The translations under genes and the position numbers were made by a program. Below are positions 49,256-59,701 of a stretch of DNA of 64,000 nt, piece after piece (the first letter of the stretch is position 1; every line of letters starts with the position of its first letter). The notes under the pieces were generated by a model. The model saw nothing but the letters and a program-made list of their open reading frames with translations. It had not been told where the DNA came from and did not search any database. The stretch lies in assembly GCA_023091665.1 (NCBI GenBank), contig JALJCQ010000004.1, positions 744,001-808,000 of the forward strand, written 5' to 3'. The stretch is from Pythium myriotylum (taxonomy: Eukaryota > Oomycota > Peronosporomycetes > Pythiales > Pythiaceae).

Positions 49256-49994
49256 TTACACAATGATATGACATTGTCCGGTTTGACTAAGCGCCGCGAC
49301 CTCGTCGGGTAGCACGTATCCGTTGGCCCCGAGACTGAACTGGTTCCCTTGTAGCTCCCTAGAACAGAACCGCATATGAGTTGGCCCGCTGGTAGATTTG
49401 CAGCCCAGGTTGTGTAGTCAGTGGCTCACAAGTACTCGAGAAACGCGAGGCTTCCGATTGATGGCGGCACCACGCCGTCAAGCCAGTTGCGGTCGAGTCG
49501 CAAGACTCGAAGCGACGTCAAGAGCGACACGGTGGGCGGCACCGACCCGGTGAGGAAGTTGGAGCTCAGATCTCTGCATTAACATGTCAGTGTAAAACTC
49601 AAAAGTGGCATCGAGCCATCGCTCGCACAGCTCCTGGAGAAACCGCAGCGACGCGCGCGGGAACTCGACGGGCAGGTACCCGACGAGGTTGTTGTTCGGC
49701 AGGCGGATCGTGACGACGTGGAAGGCGTCGTCGCACGTGACGCCGTACCACTGGGTCCAAGCGCATGTGTTAGATCTCGTGGCCCCCGCCCTCGTCTCTC
49801 TTACTCACGCTGTCGAGACACGGGTCGCTCATCTCGTTCTGCACGTCCCAGCCGTTGCGCCACTGGCGGCCGTCCGTGGCCCAGAAGAGCAGCTGCAGCG
49901 CGCCGCGCTCGCCGCGACTCGTGGCGCTGAAGGCGTCGCGCGCGAGCGCCAGAGGGCTCACGAGCGCCAGGCTCATCCCCAGCAGCTTCAACAT
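49256..49994 (-). CDS. Small secreted leucine-rich-repeat protein
   Basis: Complement of 49809-49994, 49629-49750, 49430-49573 and 49256-49358; introns 55-71 bp; 184 residues. Signal peptide about 1-18 (LGMSLALVSPLALA). The N-terminal cap is of plant LRR type: WRNGWDVQNEMSDPCLDSV then WYGVTCDD. About three LRRs follow (IRLPNNNLVGYLPVEF, LDLSSNFLTGSVPPTV, LRLDRNWLDGVVPPSI), then ELQGNQF and a short tail with one Cys. No transmembrane helix or kinase. The mix resembles plant DRT100/PGIP-like secreted LRRs. The ligand is unknown; it could act in the wall or outside the cell. It starts 115 bases from the HIRA start, head to head. Confidence 0.87.
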
Positions 49995-50109
49995 CGCGGA
50001 ACTCCATACTGCCACGGCGGGTAGTCGCGGCTGCCTCTAGAACTTGATACCACCACCTCCCTCCAAACCCCCATCACATCTCCAGCGCGGGGAGCTGCTC
50101 ACGAGATAG

Positions 50110-53100
50110 ATGCTCGTGGAGAAGCCCGAGGACGTGCGCCACGAGAACGCGGCGGGCAACGGTGAGCGCTCGCGCGTGTCGTCTCTGAGTCTGACTCGCG
50201 CTGATCTGAGTGGCGACGGCAGCCTCCGCGATCTACGGCGTCGACGCGCATCCCAGCAAGCCGCTCTTCGCCACGGCCGGCGGCGGTGAGATTGCGCCGC
50301 GTCAACAGCTCCACGGCGCCGGCTCACCGCTCTTTGTGTTCCGGCAGATGGATCCGTCAAGATCTGGTCGCTCGAGAGCTCTGCGGACGGCGGACTCGCG
50401 ACGTTCGAGCTGCTGGCGACCTTGGCGTTCCACGAGCAGGCCGTCAACTGCGTGCGCTGGGCTGGCCACGGGCGATACCTCGCTTCGGGCTCGGACGACC
50501 AGCTCGTGCTGCTCTACGAGCTACAGCCTGGCGCGCCGCCACCCGTCGCGTTTGGATCGAATGCCAAGCCCAACAAACAGAACTGGGTCCGTTGCTCCAC
50601 GCTCAAGCGCCATTCGATGGGTGAGACCGCTAGTTGCGTCTGCGAGGCGACATGTCTAGCTGATCGATTATTCATTACGTATTCGTTGGTGCAGATGTCG
50701 AAGACGTGGCCTGGTCACCGGATGACCGTCTCCTCGCCACGTGCTCGATCGATAACTCGATCTGCATCTGGGACGTGGACCCGACGGGCATCTCGCCTGT
50801 CATGAATCAGCCGCTCCAGACACTCACCGGCCACAATGGTTGGGTGAAAGGGATTGCATGGGATCCTGTCGGGAAGGTACGTTGATGGAAAACGAGAAAT
50901 CGCGCAGTACCTGACGTTGGAGCGTCCAATAGTATCTCACCAGTGCTGGCGAAGACAAGACGGTGCGCGTCTGGCGTGTTGACAATTGGCAGCAAGCGCA
51001 CGTCATTTCCGAGCCATTCGAGGCATGTGCATCCACATCAAACTTCCGGCGGCTCTCATGGTCACCGGATGGTTCGGTGCTGTGTGGCACCCATGGATTC
51101 AAGTCGAAGAAACACATTGCGGCACTGCTCGACCGAACATCTTGGTCGAATGACGTTGACTTCGTCGGCCACCAAGGGGTTGTCACCTGCGCTCGTTTCA
51201 ATCCAAAGCTCTTCGGTGAGTGGGGGTATGCTTCCTTCGCCTTGATTAGTGCTAACGACGAATGGGATAGTCAAGGACCCGACGTCCGAGAAGGAGTATG
51301 CTTGCTGTGCTGTGGGCGGAGATGACGCTACGGTCAGCATCTGGCTAGCGCACATGGCGCGTCCACTCACTGTCGTGAAGGAGTGTTTCGAAGCGTCTGT
51401 CACTGATCTGTCGTGGCTGGTTGACGAAGGTCGATCGACTCTGATTGCAAGCTCACTCGATGGAAGTATTTGTTGCTTTCAGATGGATACGGGGGAGATT
51501 GGGCTTCCGGTGTCAGACTTGCGGCAAAGCAAACTTCTCCAAACAAAGGTGCGTGATGAATTTGCACGACACTACGTGCATCTTTTAACTCGATGTTTGG
51601 GTCGATAAAACAGTATGGATCGAGAGCGGGAATAACATTAGCCTCGACTTTTATCGAAAACCCTCTTCAACTGCAGCTCGAAGCGACATCATCTGCGCAA
51701 CAGTCAGCCACGTCAGCAACTACCACAAACCTCGTTCCCAAGAAAAAAAATTCGACAACGACGGTTCCTATTACCGCAACAGCAGGAAAAGTGAACATTC
51801 TTCAAGCTGTATCGAAGAAAGGAGACAAGAAGCGAATCTCACCTGTGTTACTCCAGCAAGAGAGCAGTGAAGCGCATGCTACAGAGACAACACCGCAACC
51901 AAGTGCACCCAATCCTGCCTCCGTCGCTAACAAGATCCAGAATATCCTGGGTCCAACCGTACCGGAGAATCTCGGCGATACCAGTCTTCTTGACGAGCGC
52001 ATGACAGGAAAGTCGAGTCATCGTACAGCAGAGCCAAATGGTAGCGCTCCGAAGGTGTCAACTCCTCAACCAGCGTTGACCGCGTCGATACAATCAAAAG
52101 CCGATGCGAAGCGCCAGCGCGAGAATTCACACAAGAGAAAGCGTGATGGCGAGCGTGGGACAGCAGGAGGGGCGACTACAGCCGCAGGTGCCGCTGTGAT
52201 GGCGAAAGCAAAAGAAGTGACACCACGACCTCCGAAGGTGCTAACACAGAGGTGAGAATCGTGTTTGTGACGGGGCCCTCTAGCTGTAATTAACGATGTT
52301 ATGCGCACACAGTGTCGATGGTGCATCGAATGGATCAGCTACAACGCCTGTGCTACCCACGTTTCCCATGCGAGTTTCATTTTCTGTTGAAATTGATGCA
52401 GTTGGTGTGGATATCCAAGCTTCTGCCACATCTCCACCGACTCCGAATGTTGTGGAAGTCACAGTACACAATGCCAAACCAGCAGGCGCTGTCGATGTGA
52501 CTGGTACGTATCACATTTCCTCCCAAGAGGGTTGACCTCGTTACTGATGTTTGCTGAAACAGCATCAGAAGCTGGCCCTGTGTTCTCAACAGTGAGATGT
52601 TCTCAAAACAACATCGTTAAGTGGGTCGATCGATTCCCTGGGCACGTCGTTTGTGTTTGTGGAAATGCGACTGTGTGCGTCGTGGTTACCGCCAACGGGG
52701 ATATGTTCATTTTGAGTGGGAGCGGCCGTCGTGTCTTCCCGTGCATTTGTACGTGTATCTGAGAGCCCTCTTCCTGTTCGAAAAATCCTGATGTGTTTGT
52801 TATGGTAGCTCTCGGTGGCGCAGCTTCAGTGGTGGAGTGTAGCCCGGGAAAAACTCCATACGTTATGGTTATCTTGGCCAGTGGTGCAATGAAGATCTGG
52901 GATGTGACTTCGCGTAAAGTTTTCATGCACGACTCAATTGAATCACTTGTCTCGGTAGGTCTCCCCGCCTACATTGGACTCAGTGAACTTGTGCGTGAAG
53001 CTCATTTACTCTTTTGAATTAAAAAGTCCACGTATGGAACGGCCCAGAAAGTGACTTTACTTCGAAGCACGGTCTCTCTCGCTGGTCTTCCAATGCTCAC

Positions 53101-53992
53101 GTTTGCAGTCTCAAATCACGAGACCAAAGGATCAGCCAGTCTCCATTCGTACACATTCGACGTTGGCATGCAGTCGTGGTAGGCTAATTGTTCGTCAGTT
53201 TCCTGAAATCAGTATACCAGTGACTGACATCATTTCTACAGGATGCGAGTCGCTGACGACAGCTTCGTATACTCGGACTTTCACTCGACGTTGTCCACGG
53301 AGGCAGTTGTTGCACGTGAGATTCCGGTACGTCAGAGACTCATTGCCTCAAAAACAAATTTGCGTTTTAAGGTGATCTTCACTTGTTGTGCAAAGATGGG
53401 TCCACTTCGACGTCTCCAAAACGCATCAGGTTTTAGCCGTACACAGCGTGGTGTCGCGTCCGCAATGCTCCGAGATATACCTGACCCGATTACACAGCGC
53501 AGTGTTACGAGGGCGCATCTCGAGCACCAGCTCACAGCCGCAATTGTCGTTCAGAGCCTGGAAGAATACCAGTACTGGTGAGTGTATGATGACCATCAGC
53601 CAAAAGGCACTCTTACTCATGTGTAACACATCATGTAGGCTGAAGGCGTACGTGCGCTTTTTGGCCACTGACGAAGACGTTCCTCGACTGGAGGAAGTTT
53701 GTGCAGACTTCCTTGGTCCGTTCCATGCCGTGTCTACCAGTTCTAGTGCAAAGAGTGCGTGGGATAACTGTGTTTTGGTAAGACCGCCACCAACATCTTG
53801 ATGGTCTCGATTCTGACGCCCGTATCAATCTAGGGCCTGTCGAAACGAGAGTTGTTGCGACTCCACATACTACCAACGATGGCGTCAAACCGAATGCTTC
53901 AGCGCGTTGTTGCGAAGTACCAGCTAATGCTGAGCGAGATAGATGCACGCGAGAAACCGGAAGAAGAGTCAGTTGACGAGAGTAAATCCTAA
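50110..53992 (+). CDS. HIRA: Histone chaperone HIRA
   Basis: Fifteen exons: 50110-50161, 50211-50285, 50348-50620, 50695-50876, 50933-51215, 51271-51548, 51614-52251, 52313-52503, 52563-52748, 52809-52954, 53027-53178, 53242-53326, 53396-53577, 53639-53777, 53834-53992; 1006 residues, phases consistent. The N-terminal WD40 propeller (about 20-430) includes VKIWSLES, YLASGSDDQLVLLYE, DVEDVAWSPDDRLLATCSID, GHNGWVKGIAWDPVGKYLTS and SWSPDGSVL. A low-complexity middle follows. The C-terminal Hira domain includes LGGAASVVECSPG, MKIWDVTSRKV, HLEHQLTAAIVVQSLEEYQY, FLATDEDVPRLEEVC and LSKRELLRLHILPTMASNR. HIRA places histone H3.3-H4 on DNA independently of replication, with UBN1 and CABIN1 partners. 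The acceptor of exon 13 is the least certain junction. Confidence 0.94.
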
Positions 53993-54175
53993 GGTGGGGT
54001 TGAAAGAGATTAAGAGTCTATGCCGTAGTTGAGTTGGTCACAGCGCTCGTATGGCGGGTGGGTTATCTAGAACGGATGAAAACGAAGAGCAAATCTAACT
54101 TTGATCAATGCATCCAGCTCCATCACAACTCATTCGTTTGCGTTTCTGCAGGGTGTTCATCGAGAGGCGTAATTC

Positions 54176-54817
54176 TCAATCGCGCTCGGTTACACGAAGC
54201 CTGTCTCGGAGTCGCGCAACTAGAGTCTCCTGCTCGATTTCGTGGAGAGCTGCGAGTGCTGGATCATGCTCTAGACCCTCCAACGCGGCTGCGAGGTCCG
54301 GGTGATTCGCGTGGCTCGCCACTAACAGCTGCCACATAGTTGGCATTGGCTTGGTCTCTACTTCTACCGTGATCGAGGGTGCGGTGGACCGTGGCGTCGG
54401 GTCAGGCACTTGAATTCCTTTCGTTGAGCTCAACTCTGTCGGTGTCTCGCTAGCCAACTCACCTAACGCAATGAACTGGCGCGTACGTTCAACTCGGTCG
54501 CGCACCTCCCCGAGCTCTCGGATCGCGTCGTCACGCTCTGCAATCGCGCGCTGGACGATGCATCGCACGTCAGCGACGAGCTCTTTTTCGTTTGTGCGAA
54601 GGAGATCTAACTGGGTCTTCTGGAAGAACGAGAGCAGGAGATCACACACAAGCTTGTCGCAATTGTACGGTCCGGCGCGGGGGCCAGGCAATGAGAACTT
54701 CCTGGGGCTGGGGCGAGGCGCACGCGGTGGCTTAGCAGCGGCCGTGGCTCCCTTCGTGTCCAGGGCCACTCGGCGTGGTGCCAACGTTGGTGACATCGTT
54801 GGCGTTGACTTCTTCAT
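54176..54817 (-). CDS. Coiled-coil protein, unknown function
   Basis: Single exon, 213 residues. A basic Pro/Ala/Arg-rich head (APRRVALDTKG, RAPRPSPRKFSLPGPRAGPYN) precedes a helical region from about 50 to 120 (CDLLLSFFQKTQLDLLRT, AIAERDDAIRELGEVRDRVE), a Ser/Thr/Pro linker, and a second helical part (MWQLLVASHANHPDLAAALE, ETLVARLRDRLRVTERD). The basic head plus coiled coil is a layout seen in microtubule-associated proteins, but I recognise no family. It converges with HIRA (183 bases between stops) and diverges from the next gene. Confidence 0.6.
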   Translation of the reverse strand: MKKSTPTMSPTLAPRRVALDTKGATAAAKPPRAPRPSPRKFSLPGPRAGPYNCDKLVCDLLLSFFQKTQLDLLRTNEKELVADVRCIVQRAIAERDDAIRELGEVRDRVERTRQFIALGELASETPTELSSTKGIQVPDPTPRSTAPSITVEVETKPMPTMWQLLVASHANHPDLAAALEGLEHDPALAALHEIEQETLVARLRDRLRVTERD

Positions 54818-54994
54818 GGGTCGGAGGATTCCGAATCGCGAATGGCAATGCTCAAATGCCCTTTCTCGATTTGGATGGTTGTCTTATCACAGTGGGTTCG
54901 CATTCGCGTCGCCAAAGTTCATCCATTTAAACTGTATTTGATTTGGAAGTCGAGTTTGCTATTTCTGAAAGCAATCGGCCGCCCACTTCCTGAA

Positions 54995-55002
54995 CTCATT
55001 CC
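54995..55002 (+). promoter_or_regulatory. Oomycete-type initiator (Inr) match
   Basis: The sequence ctcattcc fits YTCANTYY and lies 16 bases before the CNB gene ATG at 55018, within the typical oomycete 5' UTR range. Chance matches are common. Confidence 0.3.
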
Positions 55003-55017
55003 TCAGTCCGACATGCC

Positions 55018-58000
55018 ATGGCAGACTCCTCCCGACTCGTGACTGCAACCATGGAGGCCGTAGGGACCCCTCTGGAGCCCAGGCGCAAGCTTTCGCTGGC
55101 ATCCGAGCTAGAGACAATGTCACAGAGTGGCGCCTTTCTACGGGCAGTCGAAGAAGACCGCCCAGAAGTTGCCGTGTGTCGAGCCATCCTTCAGAAGCGG
55201 CCAGGAAGGCGTTCACTAGACGACATCCACGTAGTGCGTACGCCTTCCAGACTCACGCTGATCTCGTTGACTGATGACCGCCTCAACAGCTAAAATCGCT
55301 TCTGAGCACGTCCAAGCTGCTCGAATTCTTCTCCAATTTGGATGCCTGTGAGTTAGTGTAGTCGAAAGAAGATGGGTAGTATCCTGACGAATATATTTCA
55401 CGCAGACAAGGTACACGCGAGCTATCCGGATTGAGTCGTGACGACGATTCACAAGCCGAATTCCTCAGGTTGACAAGCTGTATCAATCGATTGAGATAAT
55501 AGTGTTCGACGAGAAGGGCGGGGTCATCTTCGAAGAAGTACGTGAGCGCACTGTCCTCGTAATCTTTTGTACCATGGATATATAATTGCATTACTGCTCT
55601 CAGGACGACCCAGGAGAGAACTTCTACATGGTTTTCCGCGGACAAGGCAGGTTTCTCGCGACGAGCATCATTATCATGCACTCTAATTGTCATTTCAGTT
55701 GAGATCAGGAAGCGCGATCCCCTCGGAACCATGGATCCCGTGACCAAGAAGCCAGTGACAACCCACATTGCAGCCCTTAGTTCTGGAGACAGCTTTGGTG
55801 AACGCGCACTGCTGTACGAGTCGGACCGCAGGGCAGGTATGCTGCATAAACCACTGGTATCCCACCTTTCCTGATCTCCCATCCTTGCGTAGCGACGGCA
55901 GTGGTTTCGAGCGACAGCGCAGAGCTGATTTTCATCAACCGCAACGTCTTCACCGATCTGCTCAAAGACTCCCACGAGGCCGACGTCACCGGTGCGACAT
56001 TAGAGGTATCCAAACGATTTCGATCCAACAAGGATATCATCCGCAATATCTTCATGCGCACGTCTGCCCAGCGATCGGAAAAAGACCTCAAGTTCGCCGT
56101 AGAATACCTGAAGAGTGTCAAATTCTTCGCGCGTTTTTCGTTTGAGGTGCGCAAGCAACTGTGTAAGGCGATGAAACTCATCAGTGCCGTGACCAACACG
56201 GTGGTTTTCGAGGAAGGCCAAGTGGGGCGGCACTTTTACATTATCTTTTCGGGGAGCACAGAAGTTTCGGTTCGCACGAAAAATCGCTTTGACGAGACCT
56301 CAGACAATGTGGTGTCTCGTTTGAGTGAGGGCGAGTACTTCGGCGAGTTGGCTCTCTCTGAAACTGGAGGATTGCGTCGGGCGACAGTTCGGTGCACTGA
56401 CTTCTGTGAGCTGCTTGTTCTCGGACGTGATCAATACGAGCCTCTGATCAAAAGATACCAGAATGAGTACCATGCTCAATATGCCAAGATGCTTAGCAGG
56501 AATCCTTACTTTATTGGCCCCGAATGGGATGATTATACGATTCAAGCGATGTGTGCGGTCATGGCAGAGAAATACTTTCCGTTTAAAGGTGAGATTTGCA
56601 AGCAAGGCTCTCGAGCGACCGAGATGTTTGTCATTACCCGCGGCGAATGCATGATGGTCCATGAGGGCAAACACCCGATCACGGGTCACCCGCAGCAGTA
56701 CGAGTTGGGGCGGTTCGGACCTAACTCTGTCTTAGGCTGTGCTGAGTAAGTGACTTATGGCATGCACTAATCGGCTTGGGAAAAATTGACTGGTAGCCGT
56801 CTGATCACAGAGCTTCTGCTGGACGCTTCAACGACATCTATACTCGGGATTATTCGATCGTTGCCGAGTCGCCAGTCCGTCTCCTCGTGCTCTCACGGTT
56901 TGATATCTTTCACCTAATGTCTTCCAGTGCGCGCGAAAGCCTCCAACGCTCATCCGCTGGAAACATGCGCGAGAGCATCGAGAGTCGAGCCATCAAGAGC
57001 GTAACATGGGAGCGGTATCGAAAAGAATTTCTCGCAGACGTGATGAGTCGGAGAGACTGTGATGGTTGCCACGGCATTGGAGCAAGACGAGCGGCATCGT
57101 CTAATCGACTGGGTAAATCGGCGTCTACGCCAACGCTAGGGTCCAGTGAGAGATCGCTGAAACCTTTGGTTGAGTCTGGAACCTTAATACTCGAACCACG
57201 ACAAGGTCGAGCTCGGCCGCGCAAGTTGGCTAAAGTCAAGATGCTACCCGACAATAACAATTTGTTAGATGAAGCTACCAAGACTACCGAGGAAGCTCCT
57301 GGATTCACGAAAGGAGTGGACCCAACCGTCGGTCGACGGAGAAACACGGTTCAGGGGGAAGATGAAGCAAGCAATTGTCAAGGTCTCTCGCCTCAGCTCC
57401 TGGTGATATCTGCCGAAGAAGATGTGGAAGGGGAGATGGAGCAAACGCGCCCTCCTCAAAACGCAGATAGCGAGGCAGAGCGCGAAGAAAGAGCAGAAAT
57501 GTCTGAGATTAGACTCCGGCAACCCGTGCGAGGTCGCCGAAAATCCATGGTTAAAAGCAAGACGCTCGCGATACTCGAGTCTACGACGTCGCTCAGCCTG
57601 CCATCGATTCCACGAAACTTCGAGAACTTCCACGAGAAACCTCTCTATGCCTCGTCTAGCCTCCCATCGGCAATTGTCATCCCACCCCCATCCAGCGCAA
57701 GTAGCACGTCTGCTCCATCGTCAGTGGGTCGGCGTCGCAGCATTCGGTTAAGATCAGACGCTGCGCTGGGAAATAGGCAGCCCAGTGCACTGCTGCCTGC
57801 TTCAGTAATCTGGACCCCGGTGCACGGTGCGTGCCAGCCATTTGCCTTGCTGGGCTTTTTGAGAGAGCGAGCACTATCCAAGCCTGTGCATGGTGGGTCC
57901 ACCAAGCCCTCGCACTTGAATTCCATCGCACTATCGTCAGCGACACCCATCCAGAAGCAAACCGTCTCCAGCGCCGTTGAGTCTAATCTGTCTTGCGTCG

Positions 58001-58563
58001 TTGCCTTCCGGGTCTTCGGTAAATTCTCGGAGCTTTGCATGGCGCTCGATATGTTCCGCCACGTCTGTTCTCTCGAGAGATCTCCACCTTCACAAGAGCG
58101 CGACTCCAGCCGGTTCGTGGTGTACAAAGAAGACGAGATGACCATGACGATGGAGAACTACTTCAGTGACGCGACCTCGACGCCGTACCAGTATCGCGCA
58201 CTCGACGTTCCTCAGCCCACGGGCCAACGCTACGCCTGCGTAAGCGTGAGCGTCGAGTCGCCTGCACGAAGCATCGAAAACGTTGCTGTGCACGTGTACC
58301 AGTGCTTCCCGACGCCCCAGAGCGCCGTGCGATTCGCCAAGCAGATAGCGTCGGCCTCACTCGCGACGCTTGCACTGAGTGTCGTGCCGCTCTTCGAGTG
58401 GGTGCCACTGGCCGAGATCGAGCGCTTCGACGCCAAGAGCGCGGACCTGGAGCAAGCGCTCGAGAGCATCTCACTGCGAGCAGCCGACCGACCGCTGAGC
58501 ACGTGGAAGGCACGGAAGGAGGCCGTGAAGAAAGCCCGCGTGCATGCTACGAAGCGGAGCTGA
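55018..58563 (+). CDS. Triple cyclic-nucleotide-binding-domain protein
   Basis: Exons 55018-55233, 55290-55347, 55406-55410, 55469-55537, 55604-55646, 55699-55836, 55893-56745 and 56811-58563; 1044 residues. Exon 3 is a 5-base microexon, and intron 5 appears to be GC-AG. Three cNMP-binding folds follow one another: about 80-200 (GENFYMVFRGQ, SFGERALLYESDRRAATAV), 245-365 (VGRHFYIIFSGSTEVSV, EYFGELALSETGGLRRATV) and 385-500 (ATEMFVITRGECMMV and its partner past the intron). The phosphate-binding Glu and Arg (FGE-AL...RRAT) are in place in the first two. No kinase, channel or exchange domain is visible. The C-terminal half is a basic, Ser-rich region plus a conserved-looking end (about 870-1044). 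It may sense cAMP or cGMP as a scaffold. Confidence 0.85.
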
Positions 58564-58667
58564 GACCGTTAACTTAGTGGGGAAATGGGTACATTGTCAT
58601 GTGCGCCACACCATGGACCTGGTGAGGAGCTCTTCATCATCTTCCCCGGCTCGCTTCCTCGACGACC

Positions 58668-59566
58668 ATGGCGCCACGGACCGCGCAGACGCCCGTGCGG
58701 CTCAACGTGTACGACCTCACGGAGGCGAACGACTACATGGCGTGTACGTGCGTCTACTGAATCTGGAGAACGAGGCCCCGCACGCTCACCCGCTCGCTCG
58801 CAGACATCGGCCTGGGCTTCTTCCACACGGGCGTCGAGATCGCCGGCGACGAGTTCTCGTTCGCGAGCGGCGCCGGCGTCTTCTCGTCCACGCCGCGCCA
58901 GGCGCCAGGTGCGATCTCGTGTTCTCGTCTCTTGTGGCTCGGCTGAGGCGTCGACGCTCACTCGCGCTCTCCTGCAGGCGCGCGCTTCCGCGAGTCCATT
59001 GAGATGGGCATGTTCCCCGGCTCGGCCAGTGAGGCGCGCAACCTCGCTCTCTCGCTGCGACCCGATTTCGACGGCGCCAGCTACAATCTGCTGACCAAGT
59101 AAGTGGGGATTCTACCAGGTCACGAACTCATTTTCTCACGTGATTGGCCTCTACATCAAGAAACTGCAATGCGTACTCGGACGCGCTCTGCCAGTTGCTG
59201 CTCAACAAGCCGATCCCGGCGCACATCAACCGCGCTGCGTACCTCGGTTCGTTCTTCAGCTGCTTGCTGCCGGAGGATCTCTCGGGCCAGGCGCCTGTGG
59301 GTGACTCCTCGTCGTCTGCGTCGTCGGCTTCCGCCGCGCGCCGCAACGAGTACTCGGCTTTTGCAGGTCCGTGGATAGCTGCCTCGCGTGATATAGATCC
59401 AATCTGAGGTCTTCTATTGTCGTTAGGTGCTGGTATGTCGCTCGGAGGAGACGAGAAGGTGACGTCGACGGCCTCTTCATCATCCTCGACACTCGCCGAC
59501 CGCCGTGAGAAGGTCCGCTTAGCAGCACTCCAGCGGCTCCAGAAGAATGATGACGCATCGACGTAG
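58668..59566 (+). CDS. PPPDE (DeSI-type) deubiquitinase/desumoylase
   Basis: Exons 58668-58743, 58804-58908, 58978-59098, 59161-59366 and 59427-59566; 215 residues. It has RLNVYDLTEAN, GLGFFHTGVEIAGDEFSF (catalytic His33), SYNLLTKNCNAYSDALC (catalytic Cys103) and IPAHINRAAYLG: the PPPDE papain-like fold with its His/Cys pair in permuted order. Related proteins (DESI1/DESI2) remove SUMO or ubiquitin from substrates. The C-terminus is Ser/Ala-rich and disordered. All junctions are GT-AG and phase-consistent. Confidence 0.93.
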
Positions 59567-59645
59567 ATATCAACTCACGTCGGGGCTGTGTTGCATGGTA
59601 AAATACGGATTTCGATCTAACGAAATGAGGAGGATCCGTTTCACT

Positions 59646-59653
59646 TCATTTTT
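59646..59653 (+). promoter_or_regulatory. Oomycete-type initiator (Inr) match
   Basis: The sequence tcattttt (preceded by t) fits the YTCANTYY initiator and lies about 50 bases before the ATG at 59702. Support is weak, as for any 8-base match. Confidence 0.3.
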
Positions 59654-59701
59654 AGGATGACAACGGTGTGAGTTGAACTGAACGAGCAAGCCACTTGAGA
59701 T

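Noticed and set aside
53388..53801. Alternate frame in HIRA reading VQRWVHFDVSKTHQVLAV
   Set aside because: It looks protein-like, but the neighbouring frame contains HLEHQLTAAIVVQSLEEYQY, which matches the HIRA C-terminus, and joins in phase on both sides.
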